NCBI GenBank assembly: GCA_007115705.1
Contig: QXEO01000431.1
Coordinates: forward strand, 3,582,946-3,646,945
Source of the DNA: Dactylis glomerata
Lineage: Eukaryota > Streptophyta > Magnoliopsida > Poales > Poaceae
Length of the DNA: 64,000 nt
Direction of reading: 5' to 3'
The notes below the pieces were generated by a model. The model was given only the letters and a program-made list of their open reading frames with translations. It was not told the DNA's origin and did no database searches. The translations under genes were made by a program, and so were the position numbers. Of the stretch, positions 59,445-64,000 are shown in pieces. Position 1 is the first letter of the stretch, and each line of letters opens with the position of its first letter.

Positions 59445-59870
59445 CTACATGAAGAACAGCAGCCTCGCGATCACCACCAGCATTACAACGATGATAAAAT
59501 CTCTAACCCTGTGTCCGGCATGGTGAGGCATGGCTTGCACAGGCATACCTTCAACAGGCAGAGCTTGAAGATCCATTCCTTGAGCAGAGAGTGCTGGAAC
59601 AGTCATAGCTTCATAAGACATAGCCTCATCAGCCAGGAATTGGTTCAACTCTTCCTCTGCCTCCTCCTGAGTCTGGTACCCTTTGTAGCTGTTGTTTGAA
59701 AAACCATTGACCTGAGCCTCCCCCTGAACACGAACTGTACACTCCAAGTTGCCTCCCCCTGAACACGACATACCACTAACAAAGAAACATGAGGGGTAAG
59801 TACATGATGAGGTAAGAAATCTTGACAGCAAGATCATCCAAGCAAGTGAACAATTGCACAAATTCATCAA
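59445..59870 (-). CDS. Minus-strand ORF with viroplasmin / RNase H1 N-terminal-like segment and C-terminal membrane anchor
   Basis: The useful part begins near 59740 on the minus strand. It reads GEAQVNGFSNNSYKGYQTQ then EEAEEELNQFL, the pattern (QV.GF...YKG....EEA) of the small RNA/DNA-hybrid-binding domain found at the N terminus of RNase H1 and in caulimovirus viroplasmins. A Met/Ala-rich linker follows, then FIIVVMLVVIARLLFFM, a tail membrane segment, and a stop. The usual first strand of the domain is missing, so an upstream exon or loss is likely; GTTCAGGGGGAGGC occurs twice here and could hold the splice acceptor. The Met at 59870 is probably not the true start. Function unknown. Confidence 0.4.
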   Translation of the reverse strand: MMNLCNCSLAWMILLSRFLTSSCTYPSCFFVSGMSCSGGGNLECTVRVQGEAQVNGFSNNSYKGYQTQEEAEEELNQFLADEAMSYEAMTVPALSAQGMDLQALPVEGMPVQAMPHHAGHRVRDFIIVVMLVVIARLLFFM

Positions 59871-60097
59871 CTAAGGAGAGCATGCATTAGAGTTACTAAA
59901 AGGGGATCATAAGTTCTTCCTAGCACTAAGATGTTAACCTAGCACCACGACAAAAGTGGATGTCGTCCTACCACCGCATAGTCTTCATCACATGAGGGGT
60001 TTAGTACGTACCACCTCATCTTACTAACAGGCCATAAGAAGTTTTTGAGCCCTAGCTAGCACCAAAATATACATCACACGAACATCATCAACAGCAA

Positions 60098-60112
60098 GCA
60101 TGCATGCATGCC
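60098..60112. repeat. GCAT microsatellite
   Basis: GCATGCATGCATGC, a short self-complementary run between the two minus-strand ORFs. Confidence 0.7.
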
Positions 60113-60142
60113 TCCCAGCCCCACAATGCCCTAGGACACCCA

Positions 60143-60454
60143 CTAGATTGTAGTAGTGCTTGGACAAGTAGTTCCTAAGCCAGAGGGTCTGTGGGCATCT
60201 GCCATGGCAACAAAGTTGGCGCCCTGGGCCTTGTGGTCGACAAGGTGGCTTAGAGCCGCCATGAGAGCCTCCTTAGAGTACTCAACGACATTCATGATGG
60301 CACTGTACACTATGCTCTCGGACGATGATCCGAGCTGCGCAAACTGAGGCTGCTCGGAACACTGGCCAACCTCCATGTCCACAACCTTCTCGGCTAGGGG
60401 AGGCTGCGAATCGGCGACATATGAAGGAATCTGGGGCTCCTCAAAGGGGACCAT
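60143..60454 (-). CDS. Minus-strand ORF, hypothetical (103 aa), possible upstream exon
   Basis: Start ATG at 60454 (MVPFEEPQIPSYVADSQ). It contains SIVYSAIMNVVEYSKEAL, HLVDHKAQGANFVAMADA and a tail GLGTTCPSTTTI. The helical middle and lack of repeats look like real coding sequence. It lies about 270 bp upstream of the viroplasmin-like ORF on the same strand, so the two could be exons of one gene. Domain unknown. Confidence 0.35.
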   Translation of the reverse strand: MVPFEEPQIPSYVADSQPPLAEKVVDMEVGQCSEQPQFAQLGSSSESIVYSAIMNVVEYSKEALMAALSHLVDHKAQGANFVAMADAHRPSGLGTTCPSTTTI

Positions 60455-60939
60455 AGCCTAGCTAAGGAAGTCCTGGCACAACGAGTCCTACATTGTCGCA
60501 CAATGTACAAGGTAGTGTAACGACAATATGTATACGAAGAAGAAGATCATGACTACAAGCCTACATCAACAAATATTAGGCATACAAAGAACAAGAAGCT
60601 CTGGACATGCTCATGTCGGTTAATATTCACAGATCTAACATCGAACATCAACGAATCTAAGCTTACACATGCAAAGATCTTAGCTACAAGCCTACATCAG
60701 GGACAAATCTAAGCAAAACAAGTCATAGATCTAACCCTAACAACATGAATGTGCTTGAGATGTCATGGTGTTTGTACTTATAGTCATGGCTGGAGGTGGA
60801 CGGAGGTGTATCCTGGTCGATGAAGTGGCCGGAGTAGCCTAGCCTACGTCGCCGCCCCCGCCGCCTACTTACCTTTCTTGCACGCGGGAGAAGAGAGCTC
60901 AAAGGGGGAAAATGGCCTTCGAATGGGAGAATAATTCAC
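60455..60939. other. Unassigned flank
   Basis: I see no gene. It may hold the 5' leader of the minus-strand ORFs. The Copia LTR begins at about 60940. Confidence 0.35.
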
Positions 60940-61228
60940 TGATAATTTGGTTCACCCCAACACTTACATGTCATGGACAACCTATTTTCTACTCCCACTT
61001 GCATGTAACTATTCATGGTCACACACTTTGTTGTTCCCGTTGTGATTATCCTTCTACACGCCGCTGTAGCAGACGATCCAAAGTCGCCTTTGTAAACGTA
61101 ACAAGATTGGACAATGCACGACACCAAAACCGGTGCGGCATAAAAGCCTTTGTATAGCTAGGTGGAACAACACCCTAATTACAAGGGATTAAAATTAATT
61201 ACAGGATATTTACATCTACACTCTATCA
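60940..61228 (-). repeat. Probable 3' LTR of the Copia element (289 bp)
   Basis: On the minus strand it begins TGATAGAGTGTAG next to the polypurine tract. The far end is inferred at AAATTATCA, which gives matching inverted ends TGATA...TATCA. The second LTR is not in the window, so the left boundary is tentative. Confidence 0.5.
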
Positions 61229-61241
61229 ACTCCCCTTTATC

Positions 61242-61655
61242 TCAACAATGGAATTCATTTTGAGATTGCGCTTACACTCTAGAAAGATAGGCAGCGGCAG
61301 GGGTTTAGTAAAGATATCTACTATATGATCCCTCAAAGAAATAAACTACATATGGAGGAGTTTCCGAGCTACTCTCTCACACAAAATGATAATCAATCTA
61401 TATATGCTTTATGTGTGCACAAAACACTGGATTAGAGAACAAATACATGGCACCAATATTATTACACCAAAGAACTGAAGAAGAGTCTTGCTTCACTCCA
61501 AGCTTCTTCAGCAGAGATGACTTCAGCTGTAGCATTGGCAACAGCCTTATACTCAGACTCAGTACTCGAATGAGAGACATTAGACTATTTCTTTGCACTC
61601 TAGATGATCAGAGTATGACCATAAAAGAGTGCATATATCCCGGTTGATCGCCAAC
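61242..61655 (-). pseudogene. Copia RNase H, C-terminal part
   Basis: The minus strand reads WRSTGIYALFYGH, SHSSTESEYKAVANAT in mixed frames, LLKKLGVKQDSSSVLWCNN and NPVFCAHIKHI. These follow the Copia RNase H order (the family usually has ALWCDN and NPVFHARTKHIE). Stops and frame changes make it non-functional. It continues at 63069 on the far side of the solo LTR. Confidence 0.78.
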
Positions 61656-63063
61656 TGATGCGGCGCGGTGTTGATGGTTTTTCACCGTCCAGTTGGGAAC
61701 CCCAAGAGGAAGGTATGATGAGCACAGCAGCAAGTTTTTCCCTCAGAAAGAAACCAAGGTTTATCAAATCTAGGAAAAAGTCAATACTCCAGAAGGTGAT
61801 GCTTGCTAGCCTAGTGACTTCCAACAAGGGCGCCGTTTACGACACTTGTTAGTGCGTCTTCAACTAGTAGCAACGTGGAACCTGCACACAACACAACCAA
61901 ATACTTTGCTCCCAACTTACGATGAGGTTGTCAATCTCACCGGTTTGCTTGAAACAAAGGAATGAGCGTATCGAGTGGAAAGCAATAGTAGTATGCGAAT
62001 AAAGTAAACAGTGCGGGTAAAATAAACATGTGATAGAAATATAATAGAAATAGGACCGGGGTCCATAGTTCACTAGTGGTATCTCTCCATAAGATAAAAT
62101 AACACATGCTGGGTAAACAAATTACAGTTGGGCAATTGATAGAATAAAGACACCGTGATATGTCGAGAGGATCACTATGAGATTTACTCTGGGCATTACA
62201 ACAAGATACATAGACCGTCATCCAACTGCATCTATGACTAATAATCCACTTGTGGCGAATCAATCCGAGAACTCCACAAGTATTAAGTTGCGAACAACAG
62301 ATAACTGCATTAAGCAAAGTGTGTAATGTAAACAAAGCATATGCCCTCGAGCATATGAATGTTGTTTTCCCCCTAGTAGCAACAGCACATCTACAACCTT
62401 AGAGGTTTCTGTCACTCCCCCAGATTAAATAGAGGCATGAACCCACTATCGAGCATAAATACCCCCTCTTGGAGTCACTAGCAACTACTCGGCCAAGATA
62501 GCTACTAACAACGGAGAGCATGCAAGATCATAAACAACATAGAGATAACATAAGATAAAATTCAGTACATCAACTCAATCATAACACCAATATTCATCGG
62601 ATCCCAACAAACACAACATGTAGAATTACATAACGGTGATCTCGATCATGTAAAGCAGCTCACGAGATCTAAACAAGAAGCACATGGTGGAGAAGACAAC
62701 CATCTAGCTATTGCTATGGACCCATAGTCCAAGGTAGACTACTCACTCATCGCGCCGAAGGCAAGCATGGCGATAAAGAAGACCTCCGGTGGCGATTCCC
62801 CTCTCCGGCAGGGTGCCGGGAAGAGCTTCTGGACCCTCCCAATCTCGGGTCGACGACGGCGGTGGATCTCGAGAATATTTCCTGTGTAACTTTTCTGAAA
62901 CACAAAAATAGCAGAAAACAGGGAACTGGCACTGTGGCATCTCGTTAATAGGTTAGTTCAAGAAAATGCATAAAAATGCCACGAAGTGTAACAAAACAGT
63001 AAGCAAATGGTGTAAAAACAAGCATGAAGCATCAAAAATTATGGATACGTTTGAGACGTATCA
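61656..63063 (-). mobile_element. Athila-like solo LTR with internal deletion (1408 bp)
   Basis: The plus strand starts TGATGCGGCGCGGTG and ends TTGAGACGTATCA. The target duplication is ccaac (61651-61655) and ccaat (63064-63068), one mismatch. It is about 250 bp shorter than its relatives: GGTGGATC joins directly to TCGAGAATATTTCC at about 62868, so the stretch around the TATA region is missing. It splits the Copia RNase H. Confidence 0.88.
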
Positions 63064-63068
63064 CCAAT

Positions 63069-64000
63069 CATCAAGACTACCAGCCCGATCAGCATCAGAA
63101 TAAGCTGACAAGGTACTAGAAGGTGCAACTGAATAAATAGACCATGCGCAAGTGATCCATGAATATACCGAAGAATACATTTGATAGTAGACCAATGCGA
63201 ACTACGAGGGTCATGAAGATACTGACAGACACGAATAACAGCATAGGATATATCCGAGTGCGTAAGAGTCAGGTACTACAACACACCGACAAGAATGTGA
63301 TATGTAGTAGCAACATTTGTATTAAAGAGATCACCATCAGTGGCACACAATTGATCAGTAGAGGCCATGGGAGTAGGAGACAAACTGAATTTGAACATGC
63401 CAGCCCGGGCAAGAAGCTCAAGCGCATACTTGTTTTGTGTAAGTGACAAACCCCTCTAAAGGCAACAAACCTCAGTACCCAGAAAATAATGAAGATCGCT
63501 TAGATCTTTGACAACAAACTGTTGACACAGGCTAGAAACAAGACGTTTAACAGCTACTGGAGATGAATTGATCTCAATGATATCATCGAACATACACCAG
63601 GAAGTACATAGTGAGGTTTGCTCTCTGAAGAAGAAATAATGATGTGTTGGTTGTCGATGCAGTGAAGCCATGTGCAAAAAGAGTAGTACCAAGCCGATGG
63701 TGCTAGGCAAGAGGCGCCTGTTTGAGATCATAGAGAGCTTTCTCAATATGACACAAATGACGGGGATACCTCGAGTCCTCAAATCCTGGAGGCTGTCGCA
63801 TGAACACTTCCTCCTCAAGAACAATTTTAAGAAAGGCATTTTGCACATCCAACTAATGTATAGACCACCCTCGGGTAACTACAAGTGTCAGAAGCAAACG
63901 TATAGTATAGTTGGTTTGACAACTCGAATGAATGTGTTCTTATAATCTAGCGCATACCGATGTTTAAAACCTTTTGCAACCAGGCAGGCTTTATATCGCT
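63069..64000 (-). pseudogene. Copia reverse transcriptase to start of RNase H
   Basis: On the minus strand CMFDDIIEINSS corresponds to the catalytic YVDD region, with Phe for Val. FVVKDLSDLHYFLGTEVC, KYALELLARAGM, YLTLTHSDISYA, CQYLHDPRSSHWS and SDADRAG follow. These are the standard landmarks of Copia pol in order. In-frame TAG stops are at 63456-63458 and 63276-63278, and the frame right of about 63850 is also disrupted. The enzyme would copy RNA into DNA in the particle; this copy cannot make it. Confidence 0.85.

Larger units (their letters stand above)
60940..64000 (-). mobile_element. Decayed Copia element, 3' part, runs off right edge
   Basis: On the minus strand, reverse transcriptase enters from the right edge. 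It is followed by RNase H, a polypurine tract (AAAGGGGAG, 61229-61238) and a short LTR. Pol is broken by several stops and by a solo LTR at 61656-63063. The 5' part is outside the window. Confidence 0.8.

Overview
This is plant nuclear DNA. The LTR-retrotransposon families, the Stowaway-type MITE and the cereal-type serpin point to a Triticeae grass (wheat, goatgrass, barley group); I cannot name the species. About 85% of the window is transposable element. The only convincing intact cellular gene is a two-exon serpin at 57588-58990.

Layout. 1-2390: 5' part of a GC-rich, minus-strand Gypsy element that runs off the left edge; its 5' LTR is 935-2390. It sits in the gag-protease end of an Athila-like Gypsy element (A, 2391-7278). 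A sits in a second Athila-like element (B, 7279-10080). B abuts an old Tat-like Gypsy element carrying an antisense 'putative gypsy-type transposon' ORF. That host is visible only in pieces (10081-12046, 22042-24139, 34103 to about 35400), because later insertions split it: a solo LTR (12047-22041, TSD caata), which itself holds a complete minus-strand Athila-like element F (13578-21997, TSD atact/atacc); and a complete plus-strand element C (24140-34102, TSD gtcaa), whose 3' LTR holds two minus-strand solo LTRs (TSDs atgct and ctcgc).

From 35884 to 53412 two Copia-type LTR fragments lie in opposite orientations. The second is split by element D (37931-53030, TSD attac), and D is split by element E (42752-51291, TSD ctact). 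E carries the best preserved gag-protease ORF in the window (687 codons).

53413-60939 is a gene island: small inverted-repeat elements, a possible membrane-protein fragment cut by a terminal-inverted-repeat DNA element (55001-56017), a Stowaway MITE (56094-56251), the serpin gene, and two minus-strand ORFs of which one shows a viroplasmin / RNase H1 N-terminal-like segment. From 60940 to the right edge lies a decayed minus-strand Copia element with recognisable RT and RNase H, split by a solo LTR (61656-63063).

The Athila-like elements A to F share LTR ends, a primer-binding site matching tRNA-Asp and a long non-coding 3' internal region. None of the visible ones encodes reverse transcriptase or integrase, so they look non-autonomous. 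Three different ORFs occupy the 5' internal position: gag-protease in E and F, a roughly 200-codon ORF in C, and a 320-codon ORF in D. Nothing else forms an operon-like system. The biology shown is nested insertion, LTR-LTR recombination and sequence decay.
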